64,000 bases of DNA. Origin: Symbiodinium natans (taxonomy: Eukaryota > Sar > Dinophyceae > Suessiales > Symbiodiniaceae). The stretch lies in assembly GCA_905221605.1 (NCBI GenBank), contig CAJNDS010001813.1, positions 420,934 to 484,933 on the forward strand, given 5' to 3'. This document shows positions 23,101-34,113 of this stretch, in pieces (the stretch's first letter is position 1; each line of letters opens with the position of its first letter). A program made the translations under genes and the position numbers. The notes under the pieces were generated by a model, which saw only the letters and a program-made list of their open reading frames with translations, was not told where the DNA came from and did no database searches.

Positions 23101-25472
23101 TTTTGGGGGTTTACTGTATGGGGATTCCTTTCCCGACGAGAAGCGAGGTGAGGTCGGTACGCTCGTCCACATCGCCCAGGTGCTGGTTGCAAGGCTAGAT
23201 TCGTTGGGGTCTAGGGGTTTGGGGTTTAGGGGTAAGGGCTTGGGGTTTAGGGTTTGGGGTCTGGGGTTTGGGGTTTGGGGCTAGGCATTGATGAGTTCAT
23301 GCGAAGTTCGTGGGGCTGGTGAAGCCTCGAGAGCCCTCAGCGGTTGAAAGTTTGAGGGAAATACGTCAGGCGTTCTGTTTCTTGGGTTAGGGTTTAGGGT
23401 TCAGGGATTACGGTTTCGGATGGCCCCTTCAAACCCTTTGAAAGAATGGTCTTTCATATGACCCTCCAAAAAACGGACAAGGGGCCTACCCAGGTTTTTT
23501 GTTGCTGGTGATATTGCTGGTGCTACTCTTGTGATTCAAACGCCCTAAACCCTAAACCCTAAACCCTAAACCCCAAACCCTACTAAACCCTAACCTTGAG
23601 ATGACGCAAAGCCTAGGGGGGGGATATGGCAGGTCGAAGATCGTGCAGGTGGGGTCGGGGCGGTGCTTCTTGCAACCGCTTACTGTTGGTTAGCCCCTAA
23701 ACCCTAAACCCTAAACCCTAAACCCTAAACCCTAAACCCTAAACCCAAAACCCAAAACCCTAAACTAAAACCTTAACTTTAAACCCTAAACCCTAATTAG
23801 TCCTAAACCCTATCCCCCAGTACTAACCAACAGTCAGACCAGGAAGGACGTAAGCTGCGTATGGCAGAGGGATCCCTGCAGTCTTTCTGCAGGCTGCGCA
23901 ACAACATGCCTTGAGGCCCAAACCTTAAAACCATAAACCCTAAACCCTAAACCTTAAACCCTAAACCCTAAACCCTGACCTTTCAACTCTACACCCAAAA
24001 CTCCTGCTTCCGGTCTGCTCAGAATCGGCGAAATCAAAAAGAGGTCATGTTGGTAAAACCAGAACTGACCATGGCGGTTCTTTCTCTGGTCATAAGAAAC
24101 CCGAAGCAAACTGTTTCAACCCCAGTACGATAAATCCCTAAACCCAAAGACTCCGACAAACCTCTGCTTCGGGAGTTAAGGACGCCCCCCCCCCCCCCCC
24201 CCCCCCCCCCCTCCCGACGTGCAACAACATCTTTCTCGAAGACCAGATCCAAAACGCCTTTGCATGCTCAAAGGGGCCGAGGCAGGAACTCAACCACTGG
24301 CAAAGGGAATAGGGGGCCACTCTTGGTTGTATCTGAGATCGAATGCAAATCCTTAAATCCTAAAGCCTGCACCCTAAGCCCTAAATCCTATACCCTGAAC
24401 CCTTGGCCCTAAACCCTAAACCCTAAACCCTAAACTCTAAACCCTGAACCCTAAACCCTTGGCCCTCTTCCTGCAAATTAGAGGATGCTAGTCCAGGGCT
24501 TCACTTGAAAAGAATTGAAGTACTGGAGCCCTAAAAGCCGTGGAGGCCCAAACAAACTCGAGACTCCTTTTGCATCTAGACAAGTCTTCGTTCAGGGTTC
24601 AGGGTTCAGGGTTTAGGGTTTAGGGTTTAGGGTTTAGGGTTTAGGTTTTAGGGTTTCGGGTTTCGGGTTCCCTGAATTTTTGAAGCCACAAGCGCCTTGC
24701 GGAAGGCCGCCGCAAGGAAAGCGCTTGCACGCTCGCCAGTGGCGACAATCACCTGCACGGAATGCAGCGGAGGGCAACAAAGATACAAGACCCTCCCCAA
24801 GCCCGCCAAAATTTTCTTTTTACAGTAAGCCCTAAACCCTAAACCCTAAACCCCAAACCCTGAACCCTAAACCCTAAACCCTACATAGTTCCAAGCGCCA
24901 GAGACCCTGAGCCCAACACATCACCTTAAAGGCTCAGGGTTCTAGAATCTGTTCAGTTGTGGTTCAGGGTGTAGGGTTTTGGGTTCAGCATCTCAAGTCC
25001 AGGCATTCACTAGTCAAGCTGTGTGTTTCTGAATCGGAAATATACCCACCCACCCAAGAATCCCATAACATTATATAAGACTATAAAGAGTTCACTCAAA
25101 ACATTTCCCAGCAGGCCTAAAGCTCAAAGCCTAGTGGGCCCTGAAACCCTAAAGCCAAGGCCCACTATAGACCCTAATCCCAAAAGCCCCAGGCCCACAA
25201 TGGCCTCCCCCAAAAACCCAAGGGCCCTGAACCCTGTGCCGCTCGAGCGCTGAACTCTATGCCCCCAACCCTTGGGCCCGAAATCCCTAAACCCTAGGCC
25301 CCAAAGCCTAGAGCCTGAACCCCTATGCCCCAAAACTAGGCCCTAAACGCTATGCCCCAAACATTTAGGGTTTAGGGATTAGGGTTTAGGGTTTAGGGAG
25401 ACAAAACCACAGGCACCTTGTGCACTTTGAATTCAGCGTCGCCCAGCGTCAACGTCCAGTCACCTCGGCCGG
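20142..25472 (-). CDS. BTB/POZ-domain protein gene, six exons recognised
   Basis: Six minus-strand exons join without phase error into a BTB/POZ domain: WTLTLGDAEFKVHKVPV, VIVATGERASAFLAAAFRK, DERTDLTSLLPKQCWGHFE, AVLDFIYSDKLEIK, ANSWGPLVKM. BTB domains dimerise and often bind cullin-3; the partner domain is not identified here. Exons are 30-65 nt. Donors are GT, GC, GC, GA, GC, GC. Introns of about 0.5-1.5 kb contain telomeric arrays, poly-C and one hairpin element (22999-23120). Exon-like islands upstream (26.6 kb) and downstream (18.9, 18.5, 16.8 kb) on the same strand may belong to this gene. The BTB assignment rests on several diagnostic blocks in order. Confidence 0.75.
20223..20400 (+). 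repeat. Tandem CCCTTAATAGGGGTTCTAGTA repeats
   Basis: Seven to eight imperfect 20-24-bp units built on a local palindrome (CCCTTAATAGGG). Confidence 0.85.
20683..20724 (-). CDS. BTB exon 5 recognised, 42 nt
   Basis: Encodes AVLDFIYSDKLEIK, the most diagnostic BTB block. Acceptor ACAG|G, donor GC (AAG|GCAGCA). Confidence 0.78.
21979..22012 (-). CDS. BTB exon 4 recognised, 34 nt
   Basis: Completes TS then LLPKQCWGHFE, the BTB LLP...C...FE block. Acceptor TCAG|G, donor GA (GAG|GAGCGC). Confidence 0.7.
22286..22624 (-). CDS. Long exon-like island, unrecognised protein
   Basis: 339 nt open on the minus strand between a CCACAG acceptor and a GTAAGG donor. It includes IFAETERTPLKHDILIDTCK, RGAIRTVQDCGHGLVDTFLK and HNFHVSAVKMLLVLGHGVVQ. 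It lies in a BTB-gene intron, so it may be an alternative exon, a nested gene or a spurious ORF. Confidence 0.3.
22999..23120. mobile_element. Hairpin element, family I, in a BTB-gene intron
   Basis: CTTACAGTAGAAGCC...AAGTTGGAAACC faces GGTTTCCAACTT...GGTTTACTGTATG. Confidence 0.7.
23145..23194 (-). CDS. BTB exon 3 recognised
   Basis: 50 nt encoding PCNQHLGDVDERTDLT plus two bases of Ser. Acceptor CTAG|C, donor GC (TC|GCTTCT). Confidence 0.7.
24696..24752 (-). CDS. BTB exon 2 recognised
   Basis: 57 nt encoding VIVATGERASAFLAAAFRK, the helix after HK(V/A)xL. Acceptor GCAG|G, donor GC (AAG|GCGCTT). Confidence 0.75.
25408..25472 (-). CDS. BTB exon 1 recognised
   Basis: 65 nt encoding GRGDWTLTLGDAEFKVHKVP then V, the first strands of the BTB fold. 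Acceptor CTAG|C, donor GT (GTG|GTTTTG). Confidence 0.75.
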
Positions 25473-26629
25473 CTAGAGTTTGGGCATCGTGGAGTTTAGG
25501 GTTTAGGGTTTAGGGTTTCGGGTTTAATGTTGCACTGTCTTTAGTATGACCCCCCCCCCCCCCCCCAACAAATCTATATGCGCCTGCGTTCCGCGGAGTC
25601 GACCCCCCCCCCCCCCCCCATGGAAACCCCCCCCAAACCCTGCCTGTTAACCCTAAAATGACCACGGACCCCGGGGGGGGGCCTAAACCCCAAACCCTGA
25701 ACACTAAGCCCTAAAACTTAAACCCACCAATGAACGACAGGAGGGAGAAGGGTAAACCCGAAATCTTTGCCGCTTTAACCCTGCCCCCTCAAACGTATAC
25801 CCAGCACGAACCACAGGGGGGAGAGAGGAAACTGTAAAGCCACCGTTACCCCACACCCTGAAACCCTAATCAACTCTAAACCCACAGTGAACCAATGGAC
25901 TGAAAATCCTGAACCCTACAGCCTAACCCTAAACCCCTAAACCCTAAACCCATGAACCACAGACCATGAACCACAGAAAAGAGGGAACCCAAAACCACCA
26001 TGAACCGGGAAAGGGGGATCTCGCCACCCCCCTCCGCATCTCCCCCCCCTGGCCCATATAAACGCATGGCGCGGTCCAAGGCCCTCAGGGCCTCAAGCCT
26101 TACTGCGTAAGCCCTTAACCCAAAACACAAGCCCTTACAAAACAATCGTCCGGAACAAAAACTGTGTTCTATAGAGGGTTCCCAGACAAACTTTCTGGAG
26201 ACAGTCTGACAGGTCCGTGGGCTGCCTCTCACAAAAAATGTTTGGGGCCTCGTTTCGTAATGAAATTCCATAAGGCTTTACATGGAACTGGCCGGGCTTA
26301 GATTTCTGGATTCTCCGGGCTCTGGCTCTTTAAGATTCCTGGAGCCCAAGGACCTCAGGGCCTCAAGCCTTACTGCGGAAGCCCTTAACCCAAAACACAG
26401 ATAGCCTTAAACTAAAAAAAAAACGTCCGGCAAAAACTCGTGAAAAAAAAAACGGGTCCTCCAGCAAACTCGGTTCGCAGAACAAAATTTTGGAAGCTTG
26501 TGATTCTAGACCCTCCTTACACTCAAGTCAGTCCAACATTAGGGTTGAGCGTGTAGGGGTTAGGGTTTAGGGTTGAGAGCTTGGGGGGTTACGGTTTCGG
26601 GTTTGGGGGTTCGCAGGGATCTTCTACCC

Positions 26630-26717
26630 CAAACGGCGCCGTGCCGCTGTGCTCGCCCGTCCGCCAAGAGCGCTTCAGTGTGTCCTCGCAGCATTTCATC
26701 TTGGATCGTTAGTTCAT
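26630..26717 (-). CDS. Exon-like island, unrecognised protein
   Basis: Minus frame IQDEMLRGHTEALLADGRAQ then RHGAV. Could precede the BTB exons. Confidence 0.35.
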
Positions 26718-26889
26718 AGTCAGGGTTCAGGGTTCAGGGTTGAAATAGGGTCCATAGCTAACCCTAAAGCCAAAAGCCGGAACCCGCATGCGTCCTGGAC
26801 AGTCACATCCACAACTCATGAAAAGCCGAAGTCTTTACGGAACTGAAACCAGCCTACCTTCAACCCTAGACGTAAAAGCCCCAACCCCA

Positions 26890-27233
26890 AACCCCAAACC
26901 CCACACCCTAAACCCTAAACCCTAACCCTAAACCCTAAACCCCAAACCCTAAACCCTAAACCCCAAACCCTAAACCCTAAACCCTAAACCCCAAACCCCA
27001 AACCCGAAACCCTAAACCCTAAACCCTAAACCCTAAATTCCTAAACCCCAAACTGGTGAGGCTTTCGGGCTGCACTTCAGCTTCGCATCGGGACGGAGGC
27101 TAAGACGGCCTGTTAGGGTGGGTTTAGGGTTTAGGGTTTAGGGTTTAGGGTTTAGGGTTTAGGGTTTAGGGTTTAGGGTTTAGGGTTTAGGGTTTAGGGT
27201 TTAGGGTTTAGGGTTTACGGTTTAGGGTTTGGG
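26890..27233. repeat. Converging telomeric arrays
   Basis: CCCTAAA/CCCCAAA units to 27050, a 65-base spacer, then TTTAGGG units to about 27230: a large inverted pair. Confidence 0.9.
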
Positions 27234-27577
27234 GTTTGGGGTTTGGGGTTTCGGGTTGGGGTTCATGGAAATACTGAATCCTAAGCCCGGAAGGCTCCTC
27301 AACCCTCGCACGTTTAGGGTTTAGGGTTTAGGGTCTTCCACAGCAACAGACAATACTGTACAGCCTCGACTCAGACCTTCGTGCCACCCTTGAAAGATGC
27401 ACCCGAAACCCTAAACCCTGCACCCGAATAGGGTTTAGGGTCTAGGGTCTAGGGTTTAGGGTTCAGGGTTTAGGGTTCACGGTTCAGGGTTTAGGGTTCA
27501 GGGTTTGGGTAAACGCTACACCCGAATCTCTTACAACAGAAGAACACCAAAAAGAAACAACCCCCTGCCCCTAAACC

Positions 27578-27648
27578 GGCAAGACTCAACACATCCCAGT
27601 CCTTTTCTTCGGGGATCTCCAGGAACGATGCTGTCAGCTTCCTGCTGT
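27578..27648 (-). CDS. Exon-like island, unrecognised protein
   Basis: Minus frame SRKLTASFLEIPEEKDWDVL then SLA before a GC donor. Flanked by telomere-type DNA. Confidence 0.4.
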
Positions 27649-27790
27649 TTGGGGAGTGTTTTTTTTAGAATTTAGGGTTTGGGGTTCGGGGTTTAGGGTT
27701 TGCGGTTCAGGGCTTAGGGCGTAGCCGACTAGACCTCCTAGACCTCCTCCAGCCCTGGCATCGCTGAAGGCCCTAAACTTACCGTTGGTC

Positions 27791-27880
27791 AGTAGGGAGT
27801 GGAGGAATGAGGCACCCTACATAATCCCTTAAAGGGTATATTATATGGGGATACAGGGTACCTCATTCCGTCATTCCTAG
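27791..27880. mobile_element. MITE-like element, family G, second copy
   Basis: AGTAGGGAGTGGAGGAATGA facing TCATTCCGTCATTCCTAG. Confidence 0.65.
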
Positions 27881-28439
27881 CCTAACCAACAATAAGTAGA
27901 AGGCCCTCGAGGCCAGCAAACCTACCTCTGCACTTCATCCGCTGCCCTACCCTAAGGCTTCAGCCCTAAACCCTAAATCCTAACCCGAACCCCTAAGCCC
28001 GTAAACCCGAATCCACACCACCCCTAGAGGATGAGGAGCTCGGGCGAGGGCATCATCCCTGCGGGGCCCTGCCATGTGTCACCGAAGCCGCTTAGACTCC
28101 AATCCCGCTTCTCCTGCTACCAAGCTTGGGACTCCCCAAGTCTCAGAACCCCTGTAGGGTTTAGGCTTTAGGGTCTAGGGTTTAGGGTTTAGGGTTTAGG
28201 GTTTAGGAGACTTGAAAATACTTGCTCAGGCTATCAGCTGAGCTTGAAGGCAAACAAGGCCGCGTCCTCTTTCGCTGAGCGCCGGCCATGATGGCCGGAT
28301 GCAGAGGTATCTTTCTTGTCCTGTATCCTAGGGAACGATCAGGGTCAGCCTTTGAGATATTTTTCATTCCTACATGAGAAGTGCGACATCTGTAGACTTT
28401 GGGTGACCGCTGGTAACCCTGAATCCCCCGCACCCTAAA

Positions 28440-28532
28440 CAGAAGGCTACAATGATGTTGGTTTATAGATTATACCATCAGAAAACAGAAGGCTACCATG
28501 ATGTTGGTTTATAGTTTATACCATCAGAACAG
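28440..28532 (+). repeat. Tandem duplication of about 46 bp
   Basis: ACAGAAGGCTAC...ATACCATCAGAA occurs twice in a row with two or three differences. Confidence 0.9.
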
Positions 28533-30113
28533 CATGAGCTCTTCCTCCCACTAAGAAAGTCTCTGGAGCAACCACACGGTTGGACAGCACTGGCGGCGAA
28601 CTGACCCAGCAAAGCAGGTACGGGTATAGAAGTAACCGTGTACCTTCAGAAAGTGCCAATATACCCAACAACTAAGGAAAGGTACATGTCTGTTGTTTAA
28701 GGGTACAGAGGTTGTTCCAGTAGGGTCGAGGAGTATGGGTTTTCACGGTTCGGTCTTTTTAGTTCGAAGCCCAGTAGCATGTTAAGCTATGCTTACTTCC
28801 TGGGGAATGAGGGAATCAGGTGCCTTGTGTCCTCCTACATACACCCTTCAAGGGCTTACATAAGGATACCTCAAGCCCTACTAAGAACTAGCAGGTTCTG
28901 GCACTTCAACACCTCAAGAATCAAAGATGGTCTGTCTCAACGTACACCCTACACCCTAACACTAAACCTTGCCTCAAAAGATGGAGTGTTCACGGTTTGA
29001 GGTGCGTCAACTCATCCGCAACCCGACAGCAACTCAGAGAAGCACTCGCGCTGGACCCGCGAGACCGCCTCAACACCCCTTGACCCTTTTGCACAAGATA
29101 AGATTGCGGTGCTTGAGTAAGCCTAGCCCTTGCTGAGTAGCCCAGTAACAGTATACAACGCTGGTACCCTTTTCTGATTGGTTACTTTGTGAGGGAACCC
29201 AGAAAAAAATGGCACCACTGGGCTACCAAGATAGTATGGACCCTAACTGCCGCGAATTTCGGAAACCCCCATATAGTCCTAAACCCTAAACCCAGACCAG
29301 GGTCCCTATTACGATGTATAGTAGTGTACATGGACCCTTAGGGGTAGTTTAAACCCTCAACCCTTCAGGCCCACAAGAGCTACTGGAAGTATTGGGGCTC
29401 CTCCCGCGCTGGATGGTGAAGCGCCCAAAGAGGTACGTATTCCCTGCCATATCGAAATCCCCTAGACCCTAAACCCTAAACCCTAAACCCTAAACCCTAA
29501 GCCCTAAACCCTAAACCCTAAACCCTAACCCCTAAACCCTTCGGGATCCTCACAGTATCCTTCTCAAGGGAACAACCCCCTCCCCCCCCCAAGCTCATGT
29601 TGCACTCGACTCAACGGAGCCATCTCTGTATTACTGGGTTTAGGGTTTAGGGTTTAGGGTTTAGGGTTTAGGGTTTAGGGTTTAGGGTTTAGGGTTTAGG
29701 GCTACTGGGTCTGCATGGGCGTTCCGGATCTGAGTGCTTCTATAAGGTGTAGTGAAACCCTAAACCCTAAACCCTAAACCACCGTACTTTTAAGGATAAT
29801 GGCTTTGGGGACCTAGGGTTTTTAGGGATGGCCTGCCCAACAGCAGGCCTCAAACGAATTCGGCTTCCTGCTGGCAGTCCGGATCCAAACAGCTACAGGG
29901 CACCTGCTTTGTGTGTGTGTGTGTTAGGGTTTAGGGTTTAGGGTTTTAGGGTTTTTAGGGTTTTTAGTGTTTTTAGGGTTTTTAGGGGTTTTAGGGGTTT
30001 TCCGGGTTTAGGGTTTCGATCAAACCGGGCTTCAAATGGACATGCTCCGTATTCTCTTTTGTGTAGGTGCCGGCTTGTCTCGAACCTGCCAGTGAACTTC
30101 CGAAACACGCTTT

Positions 30114-30208
30114 GGGTAGTTACGTGGGCCCTGATTCAACCTAAGAGCCCATACTTCAGAACCCTTTACAGAAGGTAAGGGAACATATTAAGGGACCGTG
30201 TAACTCCC
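30114..30208. mobile_element. MITE-like element, family E, second copy
   Basis: GGGTAGTTACGTGGGCCCT facing AGGGACCGTGTAACTCCC. It starts exactly where a plus-strand exon-like island ends. Confidence 0.65.
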
Positions 30209-30584
30209 TAAGCCGTGAACCACATGAAGTTCCCTGAGAAACACCAAGCCCCATACCACACAAGAGCCCCCTCAGCCCGTCGCGTTCCGACCGTTGGGAG
30301 GAAAAAAAGGGAAACTTGCCTGGTTATTCCGGGGCTTAGGGAACCCCTAAGCGAGAAACCCTAAATCCTAAACCCTAGACCAATAACTACCAGGTGCTTA
30401 TCGTGTGCATGGATCTACTGCCACTGCGACGCAGCCTCCGACGCAGGCTTTCGCAAATTAATGCTGACGAGAACCAGCATGCGAACGACGGTCAAGACTC
30501 CTTCCCCAAGTACCTGGATATACTTTAGCCCGAAAGCTGCTTAGGTCCTGTGTATATATATATATAAATATTTGTATGTATATC

Positions 30585-30662
30585 CATCTTTCGTGGAGGT
30601 TTTGACTGCGGCCCATGTGCACCTGCAGAATGAATTCGCTGAGCAAAGCCTTGGCAAATCCA
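30585..30662 (+). CDS. Exon-like island, plus strand
   Basis: Plus frame FVEVLTAAHVHLQNEFAEQS then LGKS, ending at a CCAG|GT donor. Nearby plus-strand islands (about 29000-29080, 29364-29434 with a GTACGT donor, 29850-29910, 30070-30113) suggest a plus-strand gene here, against the general direction. Confidence 0.35.
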
Positions 30663-31879
30663 GGTTCTTGATCTCTGTTCTGGTTCGAGTACCTGGGGTC
30701 CTAATCCCACATGCTCCAAGAACTCCTAGTTTAAGGTTGTTGGGCCCAAAGGCCTTATTGCAAAGGGATTCTGGGCTATTTGAGCCTAAGGGAATACCCT
30801 AAACCCTAAACCCCAAGCTCTAAACCCTAAACCCGGACGATATTTGACTAGGGGGTGTCAACCTACAAATTCGTAGGCTTGGACATGTGGTGGCTACACT
30901 CAAGACAAGATGACTGCTATGGTCAGCTCTGAGTATTATGGTCCCTTTTTGGGTATCCTAAACAAGGGGGGCCACCTTATAACCAGGACCCCCAAAAGGG
31001 ACCAGATTCTAGAGAAATGACGATGTGGTAATGGTTCTTTGAGGTGCGCGTAGTGGCCATCCCTACGACAGTAGCACTAAGTCGACCAAGGGGGGGGGTA
31101 GGCTACAGCGCCACGAAGCCACAAAAGATTACCCTAGACAAGCGAGGAGCCCAGACGTCAGAACCCTTTAAAGAGGGTAGGGACCATATTTAGGGCCCAT
31201 GAAACTAGACAGAACGACAGGGCAACATGTGCTATGGAACTTGCAAACCCAAGGCCGCGCAAACGCCGACATACTTCGCCCCGAAACAGCGCCTATGGGC
31301 AAATGGTCCAGCGAAGCAGCTGAGAGCTAATTAGATTTCCCTTACGGTCCATGTACCTATATAGTATATACTGTGGGCCCGAAAGCTACTATAAAAGAAC
31401 CCCTTTAAGGCCCAAGTACATACTAGATGGGAACCCTGAACAGTAGTCCCAAACCCCTAAACCCTAAACCCTGAACCCTATGTAGGAACATGGACCCTGA
31501 GGGCTTAAAATTCTGGAATCTGCTCCAGGGTTGTCGCGCAACGCGAGGCGTCAGCCGTCTGCTGCTCCTGCTACGCAGCGATGGTTGCTTCTGCCCTAAA
31601 CCCTAAACCCTAAACCCTACACCCTACACCCTAAACCCTAAACCCGAAACCCGAAACCCTAAACCCTGAACTCTAAACCCTAACCCTAAACCGCCCATGC
31701 AGCAGCCCTACACCTCACCTGAGGACCCCAACCCTTATGCAATTTAATTCCGAAAACCAGAACCCTAAACTCTGATCCCTAAACCCTACACCCCAAGCCC
31801 TAAACCCTAGCCCTAAACCCTAAACCCTGAACCCTAAACTTGCCCTAAACCCGGCCTGAACCCGAAGCCGGGGCCCCAG

Positions 31880-31948
31880 CTAGGGGAGGCCACCCCAGGC
31901 GCAGAACTCGGCAGGCGTCTTGCCCCGCAGACGCCACAGTACCTTGTA
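31880..31948 (-). CDS. Terminal exon of an unrecognised gene
   Basis: 69 nt, phase 0, after CCAG, encoding YKVLWRLRGKTPAEFCAWGG then LP and TAG. KTPAEF recalls the end of rve integrases and transposases, but one short motif is not enough. Confidence 0.42.
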   Translation of the reverse strand, partial: YKVLWRLRGKTPAEFCAWGGLP

Positions 31949-32008
31949 CTGGAGGGTTTAGGGTTTAGGGTTTAGGGTTTAGGGTTTAGGGTTTGGGGGT
32001 TAGGGTAC

Positions 32009-32070
32009 CTTGTGATCCCGAAAAAAGTGCGTTGGGGGAGGCGCATCTCTGCCACAAAAGTGGCCAGGAT
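32009..32070 (-). CDS. Penultimate exon of the same unrecognised gene
   Basis: 62 nt between CTAG| and |GTACCC. In the frame that joins the terminal exon it reads PGHFCGRDAPPPTHFFRDHK. Confidence 0.35.
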
Positions 32071-32107
32071 CTAGCCCCTAAACCCTAAACCTCTCCTACC
32101 TATAGTC

Positions 32108-32755
32108 TAAAACGACGTTGTGCTCAGTACAATAACCTTCGACCCCGAAGGTCCTATTTTTCTGGGCACGAGGTCATTTGTTTATTGGGCAATTGGCCAT
32201 ATTTTTACTGGGCACAAGGTCATATTTTCATTGGGCACAAGGTCGCGGATTTTTTGGGCGGAAAGTGATACTTTTGTTGGGCGCAAGGTCGGGAAATTAT
32301 TGGGCACACGGCGATGTTTTTTTGCTTGGCACACGGTCGAGGAGTTATTGGGCACAAGGTCATATGTTTACTGGGCACAAGGTCGTTCGGTTCAAAACGA
32401 CCTTGTGTCCAGTAAAAAAACGATCTTCGACCCCGAAGGTCCTTTTCTTATTGGGCACAAGTTCATTTTTTTATTGGGCACAAGGCCAATTTTTTTGGGC
32501 ACGAGGCCATATTTTCATTGGCACAAGGTCGGCGAGTTATTGGGCACAAAGTCATGTTTTATTGGGCACAAGGTCGGGGAATTATTGGGCACAAGGTCAT
32601 ATTTTTCCTGGGCGCAAGGTCGTTCGGTCCAAAACGACTTTGTGCCCAGTAAAAATATAATCTTCGACCCCGAAGGTCCTATGTTTATTGGGCACAAGGT
32701 CATCTTTTATTGGGCACCAAGGTCATCTTTTTATCGGGCACAAGGTCATCGTGTT
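32108..32755 (+). repeat. Minisatellite of TATTGGGCACAAGGTC units with higher-order repeats
   Basis: About 20 copies of a 20-30-bp unit around GGGCACAAGGTC. Three longer cassettes start AAAACGAC at about 32111, 32393 and 32631 and contain TTCGACCCCGAAGGTCC. Each cassette start is an inverted copy of the unit, giving strong hairpins (for example 32367-32415). The 214-codon ORF across it is only translated repeat. Confidence 0.9.
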
Positions 32756-33486
32756 AGGGCTTGAAGTTCAAAGCGAAAATAATTTCCTAATGTTATGGGA
32801 TCCAAAGGGTGGGTGGGTGTTTTTTGGATACCAGAGTAGCGAACTTGACTAGTGAATGCTTGAATTTGAGATGCTGAACCCTAAGCCCCAAACCCTAAAC
32901 CCTAAACACTAAACCCTAAACCCTAAACCCTAAACCCTAAAACCTAAACCCTAAACCCTATATACTAGACCGGCCGCACGGCGGGCGCTCTGGGCGTCCC
33001 GCCAGGCGAGTCTCCGGAAACGCTGGAGAGGCGCTGGCGTCGAGCGCCTGCAGGCGTCGTGCTGAGAAAGGGGTTTAGGGTTTAGGGTTTTGAGGGTTGA
33101 GGGTTTCTCCAAGCCCCCTATTCTGATATCTGAATCCACGCTTGAATGTACGCTGCCACCCGAGCGGTGCAAGCAGCTGGAGCCCGGGATGCTCAGTTGA
33201 GCTGGGTTGCTCCTGGGCCAGAGCAGGCTGGAAAAGAGTTCTCCACATGGATGCCCATAGCTCCAAAGAAGCTTTGTCGGCAGACCGGCGTGGAGGCATA
33301 CCTCGAAGGTGCGAAGGTCTGCGAAGGTGCCACGGCGCTCCGAGATCTTTGTGGCCAGCGCAGGACTCCCAAAACTTGACAAGGGATCCAACCCCTAACC
33401 CCTTACCCCTAACCCGTAAACCCTAAACCCTAAACCCTAAACCCTGAACGGGTTCAGTCTCGGAGCCCAGCAGCTCGGTGCCACCC

Positions 33487-33538
33487 TTAGTCCATGTCCT
33501 CCGCAGGGCCTTCGTCCGTGGCCACCGGTGCGAGCATC
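33487..33538 (-). CDS. Terminal exon of an unrecognised gene
   Basis: 52 nt after TAG|G, encoding MLAPVATDEGPAEDMD then TAA. An inverted-repeat element (33594-33719) sits in the intron before it. Confidence 0.42.
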
Positions 33539-33593
33539 CTAAACCCTACACCCTACACCCTAAACCCGAAACGGGTTCAGCCTGTGGAAAGGA

Positions 33594-33719
33594 GGCCCCA
33601 GACCCCTGGGAGGATCCAAAAAGGTAGATCCTCATAAGGGTTCCTAGAAATGACCCAATAGTAGTATAGGGTACTATTTAGGGGTTCTAGTTTTTGGATC
33701 CTCCCAGGGGTCTGGGGCC
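33594..33719. mobile_element. MITE-like element, family A copy 2
   Basis: Perfect 29-bp terminal inverted repeats beginning GGCCCCAGACCCCTGG, 126 bp in all. No clear target duplication. Confidence 0.8.
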
Positions 33720-33731
33720 ATGGTCTTGTGC

Positions 33732-33796
33732 GGCTTCCGCGGCTTGTTCGCCAGAAGAGCCTTGGTTGGTGCCCAGACTTCCACGGCTTTGGACTC
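33732..33796 (-). CDS. Exon of an unrecognised gene ending at 33487
   Basis: 65 nt encoding ESKAVEVWAPTKALLANKPR then KP. Acceptor CGAG|G, donor GC (CC|GCACAA), in phase with the terminal exon. Confidence 0.42.
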
Positions 33797-34019
33797 CTCG
33801 GCACATGATTAGGGTTTAGGGTTTAGGGTTTAGGGTTTAGGGTTTAGGGTTTAGGGTTTAGGGTTTAGGGTTAGTTCCAATCTAGGGCTCAGACACCTAG
33901 ATAAACGGTCCATCATAGCTTGGGCGCAAGCCTTGGAAGTGGCCCAGCACATATAAGCGACGTTTCATCCCTTGGGTTTAGGGTTTAGGGTTTAGGGTTT
34001 AGGGTTTAGGGTTTAAGAC

Positions 34020-34113
34020 TGTCTGTCTCCTTTGGTAAACGGGCGGAGGGGAGGAGGAGGGGGTTTGGGCACAAGGGCCTGTTTTGCCTTCGGGTCTTGG
34101 ACGTTAGAAAAAA
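34020..34113 (-). CDS. Exon-like island, proline-rich
   Basis: Minus frame SNVQDPKAKQALVPKPPPPP then LRPFTKGDR. Unrecognised. Confidence 0.33.

Noticed and set aside
28205-28430. Minus-strand 76-codon ORF
   Set aside because: The plus strand is also open here and neither shows a motif or clear splice borders.
32120-32764. 214-codon plus-strand ORF as a protein
   Set aside because: It is the translated GGGCACAAGGTC minisatellite; other frames over the same bases are open for the same reason.
33142-33426. Plus and minus ORFs of 77-146 codons
   Set aside because: Both strands are open over about 240 bases of GC-rich DNA; I could not decide which, if any, is coding.
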